Positions 17,904 through 25,855 of a DNA stretch of 64,000 bases are shown piece after piece. This stretch comes from Methylobacterium sp. Leaf91. Lineage in GTDB: Bacteria > Pseudomonadota > Alphaproteobacteria > Rhizobiales > Beijerinckiaceae. Numbering within the stretch: position 1 is the stretch's first letter; each line of letters begins with the position of its first letter. The position numbers and the translations under genes are program-made. Location: contig NZ_LMMP01000012.1 in assembly GCF_001422815.1 (NCBI RefSeq), positions 132,719 to 196,718 on the forward strand, in the 5' to 3' direction. The notes beneath the pieces were generated by a model that ran no database searches, was not told the DNA's origin, and saw nothing but the letters and a program-made list of their open reading frames with translations.

Positions 17904-18129
17904 TCAGCGTCTCCGGTTCTCCGATCTCGAGCGCGCGATCCCGGCGATTTCACAAAAGATGCTGGTTCAGCGGTTACGAGGGTTGGAAGCAGACGGAATC
18001 GTGACACGCCTCGTCCACCATCAGTTCCCGCCGAAAGTCGAGTATAGCTTCACGGAGTGGGGGCAATCGTTGTGCCCGATGCTGGACGCGCTTCTGAAAT
18101 GGGCCGCTGCGCCAGACACGCAGGAATAA
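17890..18129 (+). pseudogene. HxlR-family regulator, N-terminal part lost
   Basis: The frame encodes RFSDLERAIPAISQKMLVQR and then RGLEADGIVTRLVHHQFPPKV and EYSFTEWGQSL, the wing and C-terminal half of an HxlR winged-helix regulator. The usual first 35-40 residues, including the redox-sensing Cys and the K-W-T-x-x-I-L helix, are absent. Upstream codons of the same frame are antisense to the SDR gene. The normal layout would be two divergent genes with a promoter between them. Here a deletion has removed that promoter and both N-termini. Confidence 0.72.
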
Positions 18130-18299
18130 GATCGCGCCGCGGAATCGTCATGCTCAGCAACGGCGGAATTGCTTCGATCACCCGGCCGGATTGAGCCGCA
18201 GACGGCCTAACGGGTCGCTCGACGAAGACGCGGGACGCTGCACCAAAGGGGAGATTTGAAGAAAGGCGGGCAACCTAACCTATGCCCCGCCTTGCGCCC

Positions 18300-19457
18300 T
18301 CAAGCCCGAGATCGAGCGTGAGGTTTCACCGCATGCTGCGCAGCAGGAGCGCGGCCTCGGGCCGAGTCATGCCGTCCCTCCCTTCGGAGCGCTTCTCGCA
18401 ATTGCCGCTCGGTCGCCCGCAGGCGGACCTCGGAGGAGGCCAGAGCGGCAAGCGCCGACAGAGCCTGCGCCTCACGCTCATCGAGCACGCGCTGCTTGTA
18501 GTCGATCACGCACAGCGCGCCGACGGGGAAACCTTCGTTGTCGAGGACGGGAACGCCCGCGTAGAAGCGGAACCCAGGATCGCCCGCAACGGCCGGATTA
18601 TTGTTGAACCGAGGGTCCTTTGCGAGATCCTCCACTGAGAAGACCCCTTTTTGCAGAATCGTATAGTTGCAGAACGCCCAACTCCGCGGCGTCTCCGGAA
18701 GGTCGAGCCCAAGGCGTGACTTGAACCATTGCTGCGTCGGCGTGAGCAGGGTCAGCAGCGAGATCGGTGCTTTCAGTGTCTGGCTGGCAAGCCATGTCAG
18801 GCGATCGAAGGTCTCCTCGGGCGCCGTGCCCAGGAGCCCGGATCGTTCCAACGCCACAAGCCTCTGGCCCTCGTTAAGGGCGACTGGGAAGGGCAAGGCC
18901 CCGGGCGGCAGTGCCGTCTGCCCCGTATCAGCCAACGACCGGCGGACGGCCGCTACCGCCTGTTCGGGGGTATCGATGGCGATCACCCGATCGAGCCCAT
19001 CTGTCTTCCTCGCCTGCACGGAGGCACCCACGGCCAGAATGTGGCTGTGACCTAAGGAGGGGTTGGCCACGAGACTGTGCAGGAGGCCGGACCGCTCGAC
19101 ATCCCCATCCGCAAGATCGACCACGATGGCATGGGGACGGGCCGAGCCGAGCGCGAACAGCGCGGCATGAAGATCTTCGAAGATCTCAGCCTCGCATTCG
19201 GGGACGGCGGCGAACACTTCCTCGTAGGATCGAATCCGATCTCCCGGTGTGATGACGATCACAGTGGCGGAGGCCGAGGGCGTGCCACATCCACCACCCT
19301 CGATGAGCGCTTCGATATCCGTCCGATACACACGGCGATGCCCACCCGGCGTCTTCCAAGACGGAACCGAGCCCCCCTCGATGAGCAGCTGAGCTGTGCG
19401 GACTGAAACGCCGAGCAGCTTGGCCGTCTGGGCCGTGGTGAGGATGTCCTTCTCCAT
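18300..19457 (-). CDS. Regulator with excisionase-type HTH, receiver-like domain and GAF domain
   Basis: About 385 residues (an ATG at 19475 would add six). Residues 5-55 form an excisionase/MerR-like HTH (TTAQTAKLLGVSVRTAQLLI, then SWKTPGGHRRVYRTDIEAL). Residues about 66-180 look like a CheY-type alpha/beta fold (TVIVITPGDRIRSYEEV, HAIVVDLADGDVERSG, SHILAVGASVQARKTDG). Only one clear Asp of the acidic pocket remains, so this is probably a pseudo-receiver. Residues about 195-345 are a GAF domain with SWAFCNYTILQKGVFSVEDL, DPRFNNNPAV and FYAGVPVLDNEGFPVGALCV. It likely binds DNA in response to a small ligand or redox/light signal. It diverges from a GMC oxidoreductase gene. Confidence 0.82.
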   Translation of the reverse strand: MEKDILTTAQTAKLLGVSVRTAQLLIEGGSVPSWKTPGGHRRVYRTDIEALIEGGGCGTPSASATVIVITPGDRIRSYEEVFAAVPECEAEIFEDLHAALFALGSARPHAIVVDLADGDVERSGLLHSLVANPSLGHSHILAVGASVQARKTDGLDRVIAIDTPEQAVAAVRRSLADTGQTALPPGALPFPVALNEGQRLVALERSGLLGTAPEETFDRLTWLASQTLKAPISLLTLLTPTQQWFKSRLGLDLPETPRSWAFCNYTILQKGVFSVEDLAKDPRFNNNPAVAGDPGFRFYAGVPVLDNEGFPVGALCVIDYKQRVLDEREAQALSALAALASSEVRLRATERQLREALRREGRHDSARGRAPAAQHAVKPHARSRA

Positions 19458-19564
19458 CGCCTTCACTGTGTCCACCTGCCGATCCCGCCGACGCGAACGG
19501 CGCCGTCGGCAGCAAAAAACGAGCCCTAGCAGGGAAGCCGTCCCCGCGCAAAATTGGCATATTT

Positions 19565-19590
19565 GCTAAATCTGATAGATTTGATATAGC
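19565..19590. promoter_or_regulatory. Palindromic candidate operator between GAF regulator and GMC oxidoreductase
   Basis: A perfect 6-bp inverted repeat, AAATCT-GAT-AGATTT (19568-19582), sits in an AT-rich patch within the 278-bp divergent intergenic region. GCTA and TAGC flank it as an outer imperfect arm. It stands out from the GC-rich surroundings and is a natural candidate binding site for the HTH-containing neighbour. Confidence 0.4.
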
Positions 19591-19753
19591 GACGCTTCCC
19601 TGTAGCGGTTCAGCTAAGAGCCTCAGACGGGTGCACCGTCTCCCGAAGCCGGACCCCAGCAACTTCAGCATTTCGCAGCGGAAGCCACCGAAGACCGGGG
19701 GAGACTGTCTTTGTCCCTAGTGACCACAGTTTTACGGAAGAAGGAGGCATGAA

Positions 19754-21376
19754 ATGGTGAGCCACCCCTTTGATGAAGACCGGGATTTGTCTCGTCGTGC
19801 GCGGGAGAACCAAGGGCGCCTGATCGCCGAGTTGAAGCCGCACTACGATTTCATCGTGTGCGGCGCTGGCGCGTCGGGCTCCGTCGTCGCACGGCGGCTC
19901 GCGGAGAACTCCGAAGCGCAGGTGCTGTTGATCGAAGCCGGCGGCAGCGATGACGCGGAGGCTGTGCTCGACCCCGCTCAATGGCCCGCCAATCTGGGCA
20001 GCGAGCGGGATTGGGGTTTCCAGGCGCAACCGAACCCGCATCTGAACGGTCGTGCCCTGTCGATGTCGATGGGCAAAGGTCTCGGGGGTGGCTCCAGCAT
20101 CAACGTCATGGTGTGGGCGCGCGGGCATCGCAGCGACTGGGATTTCTTCGCCGAAGAGGCAGGCGATCCTGGCTGGGGTTACGACAACGTCATCGAGATC
20201 TACCGTCGGATCGAGAATTGGCAGGGGACGCCCGATCCCACCTATCGCGGCCAATCGGGTCCGGTCTGGGTCCAGCCCGCCTCTGATCCCAGTCCCATTG
20301 CATACGCGATGCTCGATGCCGCCCGCGAGATCGGTATCCCGACCTTCGAGCACCCGAACGGCCTGATGATGGAGGGGCCGGGCGGCGCCTCTATCTCGGA
20401 CATGCTGGTCCGCGACGGCCGGCGCCAGTCGCTTTACCGGGCCTATATCCGCCCCTGGCTCGACCGCCCCAACCTGACGGTCTTGACCGACACGACCGTT
20501 CGGCGAGTGCTGATCGAGAATCGGCGCGCCGTTGGTGTCGAGGTGGTTCGCGCCGGGCAGGCCCTCACGATCCACGCCCGGTCCGAGGTCGTGCTGTCAC
20601 TGGGCGCGATCCAGACGCCCAAGGTCCTGATGCATTCGGGCATCGGAGATCAGGCGGAACTGACCCGTATGGGAATACCGGTGCTGCAGCATCTGCCGGG
20701 CGTCGGGCAAAACCTTCAAGACCACGTGTCCTTCGGATGCATCTGGAATTACGAAGAGCCGATCGCCCCGCGTAACAGCGGCAGCGAGGCCACCCTGTAC
20801 TGGAAGAGTCGTCCGGAACTCGATGCGCCGGACGTGTTGTTCTGCCAAGTCGAATTTCCCGTCCCAAGCGAGCGGACCGCGGCGCGCGGTGTGCCGGCGC
20901 ATGGCTGGACGATGTTCGCCGGTCTCGCGCATCCGGCGAGCCGCGGCCGGCTGCGTCTGACGAGCGCCGACCCCTCGGTGCCGATGGCGATCGAGGCCAA
21001 CATGATGTCCGAGCCCGCGGATATGGCAACGGCCCTCAGATGCGTCGATCTCTGCCGCCAATTGGGAAATGCTCACGCGTTCCGGCCTTTTGTCCGCGAC
21101 GAGGCCATGCCCGGCGACCTCAAGGGTGACGCGCGCGAAGACTTCGTCCGTGATGCCGCGGTCACCTACTGGCACCAGAGCTGCACGGCCAAGATGGGCC
21201 GTGACGCGATGTCGGTCGTCGATGCATCGCTGAAGGTTTACGGGATCGAATCCCTGCGTATCGCAGATGCCTCGGTCATGCCGCGTGTGACCACGGGGAA
21301 TACTCAAGCGCCCTGCGCCATTATCGGAGAGCGGGCTGCACAGATGATCCACCAAGCTCACGGCCTGTCATCGTAG
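19754..21376 (+). CDS. GMC-family FAD-dependent oxidoreductase (choline/alcohol dehydrogenase type)
   Basis: 540 residues. The FAD-binding motif is FIVCGAGASGSVVARRLAE (about 33-51). GMC signature 1 is seen as GKGLGGGSSINVMVWARGH and signature 2 as GAIQTPKVLMHSGIG. The C-terminal catalytic region has YWHQSCTAKMG and PRVTTGNTQAPCAIIGERAA. The family oxidises alcohols such as choline, glucose, aryl or PEG-type alcohols. It lacks a signal peptide, so it is cytoplasmic or membrane-associated. A strong AAGGAGG precedes the ATG. The substrate is not identifiable. It starts opposite the HTH/GAF regulator, which may control it. Confidence 0.92.
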   Translation: MVSHPFDEDRDLSRRARENQGRLIAELKPHYDFIVCGAGASGSVVARRLAENSEAQVLLIEAGGSDDAEAVLDPAQWPANLGSERDWGFQAQPNPHLNGRALSMSMGKGLGGGSSINVMVWARGHRSDWDFFAEEAGDPGWGYDNVIEIYRRIENWQGTPDPTYRGQSGPVWVQPASDPSPIAYAMLDAAREIGIPTFEHPNGLMMEGPGGASISDMLVRDGRRQSLYRAYIRPWLDRPNLTVLTDTTVRRVLIENRRAVGVEVVRAGQALTIHARSEVVLSLGAIQTPKVLMHSGIGDQAELTRMGIPVLQHLPGVGQNLQDHVSFGCIWNYEEPIAPRNSGSEATLYWKSRPELDAPDVLFCQVEFPVPSERTAARGVPAHGWTMFAGLAHPASRGRLRLTSADPSVPMAIEANMMSEPADMATALRCVDLCRQLGNAHAFRPFVRDEAMPGDLKGDAREDFVRDAAVTYWHQSCTAKMGRDAMSVVDASLKVYGIESLRIADASVMPRVTTGNTQAPCAIIGERAAQMIHQAHGLSS

Positions 21377-21754
21377 CGCAGCCATGCGCCGCGCCGACGG
21401 ACGGCGTTCGCGGTGAGGATATCGGCAGGATGGCGGTTCCTGGATGCCCGGTCATCGACACGATTGTCCCAGGTCTTGGCGCCATCCTGTGTGATACCGG
21501 GAGCCGAGAACGGATAGTTTCATGCATCGTCAAGCAAATGCATAGCATCATATCGGCATCATCAGAATTTTCATCAGTACTGCCGGCTCAAGCGCGCTTG
21601 TCGTCTGTGAAACGCCGAATGATCGCCGGCCGGTCATCTCCGCGCGCATGAATCGATCTTGATCCAGGCACATCGGATCGGTCGCAATCATGCGAGATCC
21701 TTCTCATTCACAGGTCACGACCAAGTGTCGCGATCGTCGCACTGGTGGTCCCCG
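21377..21754. other. Intergenic region, no gene seen
   Basis: About 380 bp between the GMC gene and the methyltransferase gene. It includes a lower-GC patch near 21520-21590, which may carry a promoter. No coding or RNA feature is recognised. Confidence 0.45.
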
Positions 21755-22627
21755 ATGAACGTCCATGCTGTCGAACGCAAGCTGCGGCAAATGGGAGATG
21801 AGGCAAGGGGGCTCGCCGTGATCGGTGCGGTCTTACGCGTGCGGCAAGGAGCGGCAAAGGTTCATCCGGAGGTAGAGCGCCGTCTGCTCGATGCGGTCGC
21901 CGCCTTGGTGCCGGGAGGCCTGGATGAGCTCGATCAGGAGCGGATGTCCGCTCTGCTGACATCCGCCACCCACGCGCTGGAGGAAGCACGGGATCTGCTC
22001 GAGCATCCGGACAGGCCTCCGCTCTGGCAGGTCAGCGATCCTGCGATGCTGCAGGCCCAAGGCCAAGCCTCGCGCGGCGTCGTACGGCGCTTGGCAGCCT
22101 TGGCGGCGGAGCGTCCAGCGCTCGCGGCCGCGCTTGGCGGGCGTTTCCTGGACGTCGGCACCGGTGTCGCCGGCATCGCCCTGGAGGCGGCTGCGCAATG
22201 GCCTTCGCTGCATGTCGTTGGTTTGGACATCTGGAAGCCCGCCCTCGATTTGGCCCGCCAGAACGTGGCGGCGAGCCCTTTTGGCAGCCGCATCGAACTT
22301 CGCCTGCAGGATGTGACCCGTTTCGATGAAGTAGCGGGCTACTCGCTGACATGGCTCCCGGCGCCCTTCCTTTCGCAGGACGCGGCCCGGACAGCGCTCG
22401 ATCGACTGACGGCTGCTCTCCGACCGAAGGGATATCTGGTCGTGGGGCTCTATGCCCCGCCGGCAGAGCCCATCGGAGCCGCACTGGCGGCCCTGCGGCT
22501 GGCCCGGAGTGGCGGGCATTTGTGGGATTGTCACGACATGGAGGTTGAACTGCGCTCCCGCGGGTTCACTGCTGTCGAGACCTGTCGCGGACAGCCGGTG
22601 TCGCTCGTCATGGGACAGGGCGCATAA
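21755..22627 (+). CDS. SAM-dependent methyltransferase
   Basis: About 290 residues. A helical N-terminal region (1-100) precedes a class I Rossmann methyltransferase fold. Motif I is GGRFLDVGTGVAGIALEAA, with the acidic ribose contact in LHVVGLDIWKPALDLARQN and the adenine region in IELRLQDVTRFDEV. Motif IV-like YSLTWLPAPFLS follows, then LRPKGYLVVGLYAPP. The substrate is unknown; the N-terminal helical domain resembles small-molecule or natural-product methyltransferases. I choose the ATG at 21755 (MNVHAVERKL). An upstream ATG at 21659 adds residues without family character. Confidence 0.82.
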   Translation: MNVHAVERKLRQMGDEARGLAVIGAVLRVRQGAAKVHPEVERRLLDAVAALVPGGLDELDQERMSALLTSATHALEEARDLLEHPDRPPLWQVSDPAMLQAQGQASRGVVRRLAALAAERPALAAALGGRFLDVGTGVAGIALEAAAQWPSLHVVGLDIWKPALDLARQNVAASPFGSRIELRLQDVTRFDEVAGYSLTWLPAPFLSQDAARTALDRLTAALRPKGYLVVGLYAPPAEPIGAALAALRLARSGGHLWDCHDMEVELRSRGFTAVETCRGQPVSLVMGQGA

Positions 22628-22790
22628 AGCGCTCGTCCCTCAGCCTGACCCGGTACGCCCGTGCCGCCATCGCCGACTGGTCCGGCATCGGCGACGCGTG
22701 CGGCGACCCCGCCCCGGTCACCCCGGAGAACATCGACGCCCTGATGGCCCGTCGGGTGGCTTACGAGCGGTGGACCGGCTCGTGTTCACC
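22628..22790 (+). pseudogene. Phage-like gene fragment
   Basis: Directly after the methyltransferase stop, the reading SSLSLTRYARAAIADWSGIG and then PVTPENIDALMARRVAYERW can be followed for about 50 codons. Small phage or prophage structural proteins in alphaproteobacteria have this A-I-x-D-W-S-G-V-G-D, V-T-P-E-x-I-D-A-L-M style. It has no start and breaks into other frames. I regard it as a scrap of the degraded island whose integrase lies just downstream; family assignment is tentative. Confidence 0.4.
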
Positions 22791-22794
22791 CCGG

Positions 22795-23317
22795 CCCTCG
22801 ACGCGAACACCGACCAGGCCGTCGACGCCGCGGCCTGCGATCCACCGCATATCGTCCTGAGCGGGCGCCGGTGGGTGAACGGCCTGACTTGGTCTAATAT
22901 CGCGACCGACCTCGTGGTGAGGAAGGCGACGGCGAAGGCGGGCGTCTTCGCCGCTCACGATCTGAAGCTCTGCCCCCTCGTAGTGACCTTACCGGACAAG
23001 GTGCCGGCTGATCGCCGCGTCGGTCCGTTAATCTTAGACGAGACAGCCGGCCGGCCCTTCGCCGAGTCCGCTAAGGGCGCGAATGGCGAATCGTCGCGAA
23101 GGCCGCAGGAGTGCCGGACCATGTCTGGAACGTGGACGCCAGGTCAGGAGCGATCACGGAAGCTGAGGATGCTGGCGCAGATCTCGACCACATCGGGTCG
23201 GCTGCGGCGCACGCACGGACATCGACGACGCAGCGCTACTCGCGCGGCGCAGGCGGAAAATCACGGGCAGCAGCGAATCTTCGGGTCGCGCATCGGGCCG
23301 TGAAGAACGGGGCCTGA
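22795..23317 (+). pseudogene. Frameshifted tyrosine integrase remnant beside tRNA-Gly
   Basis: Two frames read as consecutive parts of one phage-type integrase C-terminal domain. The first is CDPPHIVLSGRRWVNGLTWS with NIATDLVVRKATAKAGV and RRVGPLILDETAGRPFAE. The second, from about 23111, is PDHVWNVDARSGAITEAEDA with AAAHARTSTTQRYSRGAGG. The RYSRG tail carries the position of the nucleophilic Tyr, and the frames are joined by a shift near 23090-23110. It ends about 90 bp from the 3' end of tRNA-Gly, the typical place for an integrase at its attachment site. Confidence 0.68.
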
Positions 23318-23404
23318 ACAGGCCTTGGGGAACGCGACGGCGAACATGAGGAACGCGAGATCAGCAGAAGGGGGCCAGAAAATCTGACGCTTCAACGAGT
23401 TAGT

Positions 23405-23479
23405 TGGAGCGGGCGATCGGGATCGAACCGACGACATTCAGCTTGGGAAGCTGACGTTCTACCACTGAACTACGCCCGC
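23405..23479 (-). tRNA. tRNA-Gly (CCC anticodon)
   Basis: Read on the minus strand, the acceptor stem is GCGGGCG/CGCCCGC, with a D-arm GTTC-AGTGGTA-GAAC. The anticodon arm TCAGC-TTCCCAA-GCTGA gives anticodon CCC, and the T-arm is GTCGG-TTCGATC-CCGAT. A CCA end is encoded. The 3' end faces a decayed integrase gene, so this tRNA probably served as an integration site. Confidence 0.96.
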
Positions 23480-23719
23480 ATGCCGGTTGCGGGAAGGCCT
23501 CGACAGCCTCCACTCGTCCAGCGGAGTGGACCATATCAGAGCGGCCCGCTTTGTCCACGGCCTGGCCAGGGCGCGGCGCGACGGTTTGCGTTTCCAAGGA
23601 GCGGGCTTTCCGATAGCGTACCGGCCGGTCCGGCATGTCGATCCGGCACTCCGAGCGGGCCGCTCGCGACCGGGTCGGCCCGCCTCCTCCCCCAGCCTGC
23701 GGATTGTCAAAAAGCACCA

Positions 23720-24406
23720 ATGGATATCTCTTCCGCGCAGGGCGGCACGCACGCCACGATGAATGACGCCTCCGGCGAGACGCCGCGCCGGGGCCCTCGC
23801 CTCGTTCTCGCCTCCGCCTCACCGCGCCGGCTGGCGCTGCTGCAGCAAGCGGGCATCGAGCCCGACGCCCTGCTTCCCGCCGATGTCGACGAGACCCCCC
23901 ACAAATCGGAAGCGCCGCGCGAGCTCGCACGACGCCTCGCCAGGGCCAAGCTCGACGTGGCGGGGGACGCCGCCCGCCGCCGCGACGACATGCGCGACAG
24001 CTACATCGTCGCGGCCGATACGGTGGTGGCCGTGGGACGGCGCGTCCTGCCGAAGGCGGAACTGGCCGACGAGGCCACCGATTGCCTGCGCCTGCTCTCC
24101 GGGCGCCAGCATCGTGTCTACACGGCGGTCTGCGTGCTCTCGCCCAAGGGAAGCCGCCGCGAGCGCGTGGTGGAGACGCGGGTGCGGTTCAAGCGTCTCT
24201 CGGGCCGCGACATCGAGCGCTACATCGCCTCGGACGAGTGGCGGGGCAAAGCGGGCGGCTACGCCATCCAGGGTCTCGCCGGTACCTTCGTGGTCAAGCT
24301 CGTCGGCTCGCACAGCGCCGTCATCGGCCTGCCGCTCTACGAGACGATCAGCCTTCTCGAAGGCGAGGGCTTTCCCGTGCGGCAAGGCTGGGGGGCGATG
24401 GCATGA
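23720..24406 (+). CDS. Maf-family nucleoside triphosphate pyrophosphatase
   Basis: About 228 residues. The Maf signature [20 protein letters not shown] lies near the N-terminus, with [40 protein letters not shown] and [16 protein letters not shown] following. Maf proteins hydrolyse dTTP, UTP or modified pyrimidine nucleotides and act as house-cleaning enzymes; some affect septum formation. The start at 23720 leaves about 25 residues before the conserved core; an ATG at 23759 is an alternative. Its stop overlaps the yacG start (ATGA), so the two are co-translated. Confidence 0.93.
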   Translation: MDISSAQGGTHATMNDASGETPRRGPRLVLASASPRRLALLQQAGIEPDALLPADVDETPHKSEAPRELARRLARAKLDVAGDAARRRDDMRDSYIVAADTVVAVGRRVLPKAELADEATDCLRLLSGRQHRVYTAVCVLSPKGSRRERVVETRVRFKRLSGRDIERYIASDEWRGKAGGYAIQGLAGTFVVKLVGSHSAVIGLPLYETISLLEGEGFPVRQGWGAMA

Positions 24407-24597
24407 GCCGGGCCGGTCCCATCAAGCCGAAGCCGGAGCCGTGCCCGATCTGCCGCAAGCCCGCACAGCCGGAATTCCAGCCCTTCTGCTCGGCCCGCTG
24501 CGCCGATATCGACCTTGGTCGCTGGCTCACCGACCGCTACGCGATCCCCACCGATGAGGACGAAACCGAGGACGAGGACCCGCCGCGTTCGTCCTGA
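24403..24597 (+). CDS. yacG: DNA gyrase inhibitor YacG (zinc-binding)
   Basis: 64 residues. A single zinc ribbon is formed by CPICRKP and [15 protein letters not shown], giving the C-x2-C ... C-x3-C ligands of Yac[13 protein letters not shown] acidic tail follows. YacG binds GyrB and blocks DNA binding by gyrase. The ATG overlaps the maf stop codon by one base in ATGA. The maf-yacG pairing is common in alphaproteobacteria. Confidence 0.92.
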   Translation: MSRAGPIKPKPEPCPICRKPAQPEFQPFCSARCADIDLGRWLTDRYAIPTDEDETEDEDPPRSS

Positions 24598-24697
24598 GCC
24601 GATTCCATCGCACGAAGCGCGCAAAGGAGGCTGGACAGGGCCCCGCCACCTCACTATACCCCCGCTCCAGTCGACGGCGCCAAGCGCTTCGGCGGGG

Positions 24698-24773
24698 GCC
24701 CAGGTAGCTCAGTTGGTAGAGCATGCGACTGAAAATCGCAGTGTCGGCGGTTCGACTCCGTCCCTGGGCACCA
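24698..24773 (+). tRNA. tRNA-Phe (GAA anticodon)
   Basis: Acceptor stem GCCCAGG/CCTGGGC, D-arm GCTC-AGTTGGTA-GAGC, anticodon arm TGCGA-CTGAAAA-TCGCA giving GAA, and T-arm GGCGG-TTCGACT-CCGTC, with an encoded ACCA end. The tRNA 3' end is followed within 20 bp by the tail of a decayed integrase gene on the opposite strand, marking another integration site. Confidence 0.97.
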
Positions 24774-24789
24774 TCTATTTTTTTAAGCC

Positions 24790-25760
24790 CGTAGTTTCGC
24801 TGGATTATCCCGATCGGCTTCCGCACCAGGGTAGCAGGTGAGGGATAAATGAGCGCCGAGTGGGCTAGCCGGACTTTTTCGGCGGTGCGTGTGTAGACCG
24901 CGCTTTCCCGGCTTCCGGGCGTCCACCCATAGAGAGCATTGCGCTGGGCCACCGTAGCTCCAGCTTTGGCAGCACGGCGCGCCGGAGTTCCGTAAACCGC
25001 GCGTTGACCCCGCTCGCCGGCATCACGAAAGATCTTGTTGAATCAGTTCCCGTACGATTCTTTCGTGAAGGCCCGGCCCTGCTCGCTGATGATGCAGGTG
25101 AGATCTCCGGTCGGCGTCGCTGCGATCGACTCGGCCAGCATCCGGAGGATTGGCCGCGGGACGACGTCTCCAGTCTTCGATGGCTCCCTGCTCCGGACGT
25201 GTTGGCGACCGATCTTCACCGCATCGCTGCGCCTGAAGCCCGTATGGAGCGACAGGTCGAAGGCGAGGCGCTGGCGGGTGCCGACCGGCCACTTCGCTTC
25301 GAACCGGGCTAGTTCGTCGTCTGTCCAGCCAAAGAAGCCCACCTCATCATTCGCGCCCGTCAGCAGCTTGGCGTTGAGGGTCGGGGCGACCGGGACAAGG
25401 CCCCGAACCGTGGCCCAACCGAAGAGGCCACGCATGGCCTTCAGGAATGTGTTGGCGGCGTGCGGCTTGTCGCGGCGCTTATCCCGGCCAGCGAGAATCC
25501 CCCCATCGATCTATGGTTGTCAGAGGCTTCGAACCGGCGGTTTCCTGCATCGCGCGGTACACCGTATGCCGCCTGCGAGTGGAGGCGCTGAGGTCTGACC
25601 ATTCGGCGCTCTCGAGGCATTTCTCGATGAGCCATGAGAGTACCCCTGTGGCTGGCCCTTTGTACCTCGGCGGGCGCTCCCTCGGGCGCGAGGCCGTAGG
25701 GTGGCTGCTGCCATTCGCTTCCTGCGCAAAACAGAGCTCGGCCATTTCGGGGAGAACGTC
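24790..25760 (-). pseudogene. Degraded tyrosine integrase beside tRNA-Phe
   Basis: Pieces of one phage-type integrase can be read in order on the minus strand. An N-terminal SAM-like part reads GVLSWLIEKCLESAEWSDLS with STRRRHTVYRAMQETAGSKPL (about 25680-25480). The central part is MRGLFGWATVRGLVPVAP with LARFEAKWPVGTRQRLAFDL and HTGFRRSDAVKIGRQHV (25435-25060), including the Arg of the catalytic box. The C-terminal part is AGATVAQRNALYGWTPGSR with ESAVYTRTAEKVRLA (24970-24850). At least two frame breaks (near 25450 and 25040) separate them. The gene points at the 3' end of tRNA-Phe. Confidence 0.78.
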
Positions 25761-25855
25761 CGCTTCCTTCGTTCGTCGTTGGAAAGCGGACGGGTCACCA
25801 TTTCACGACGAAGTGCTGGGTTCAGGCACGAGCACCCTTCGTCCGACTCCTTCCG

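Noticed and set aside
24527..24952. 142-codon minus-strand frame reading through tRNA-Phe
   Set aside because: The first 50 codons belong to the integrase remnant; the remainder is the antisense of the tRNA and the yacG end.
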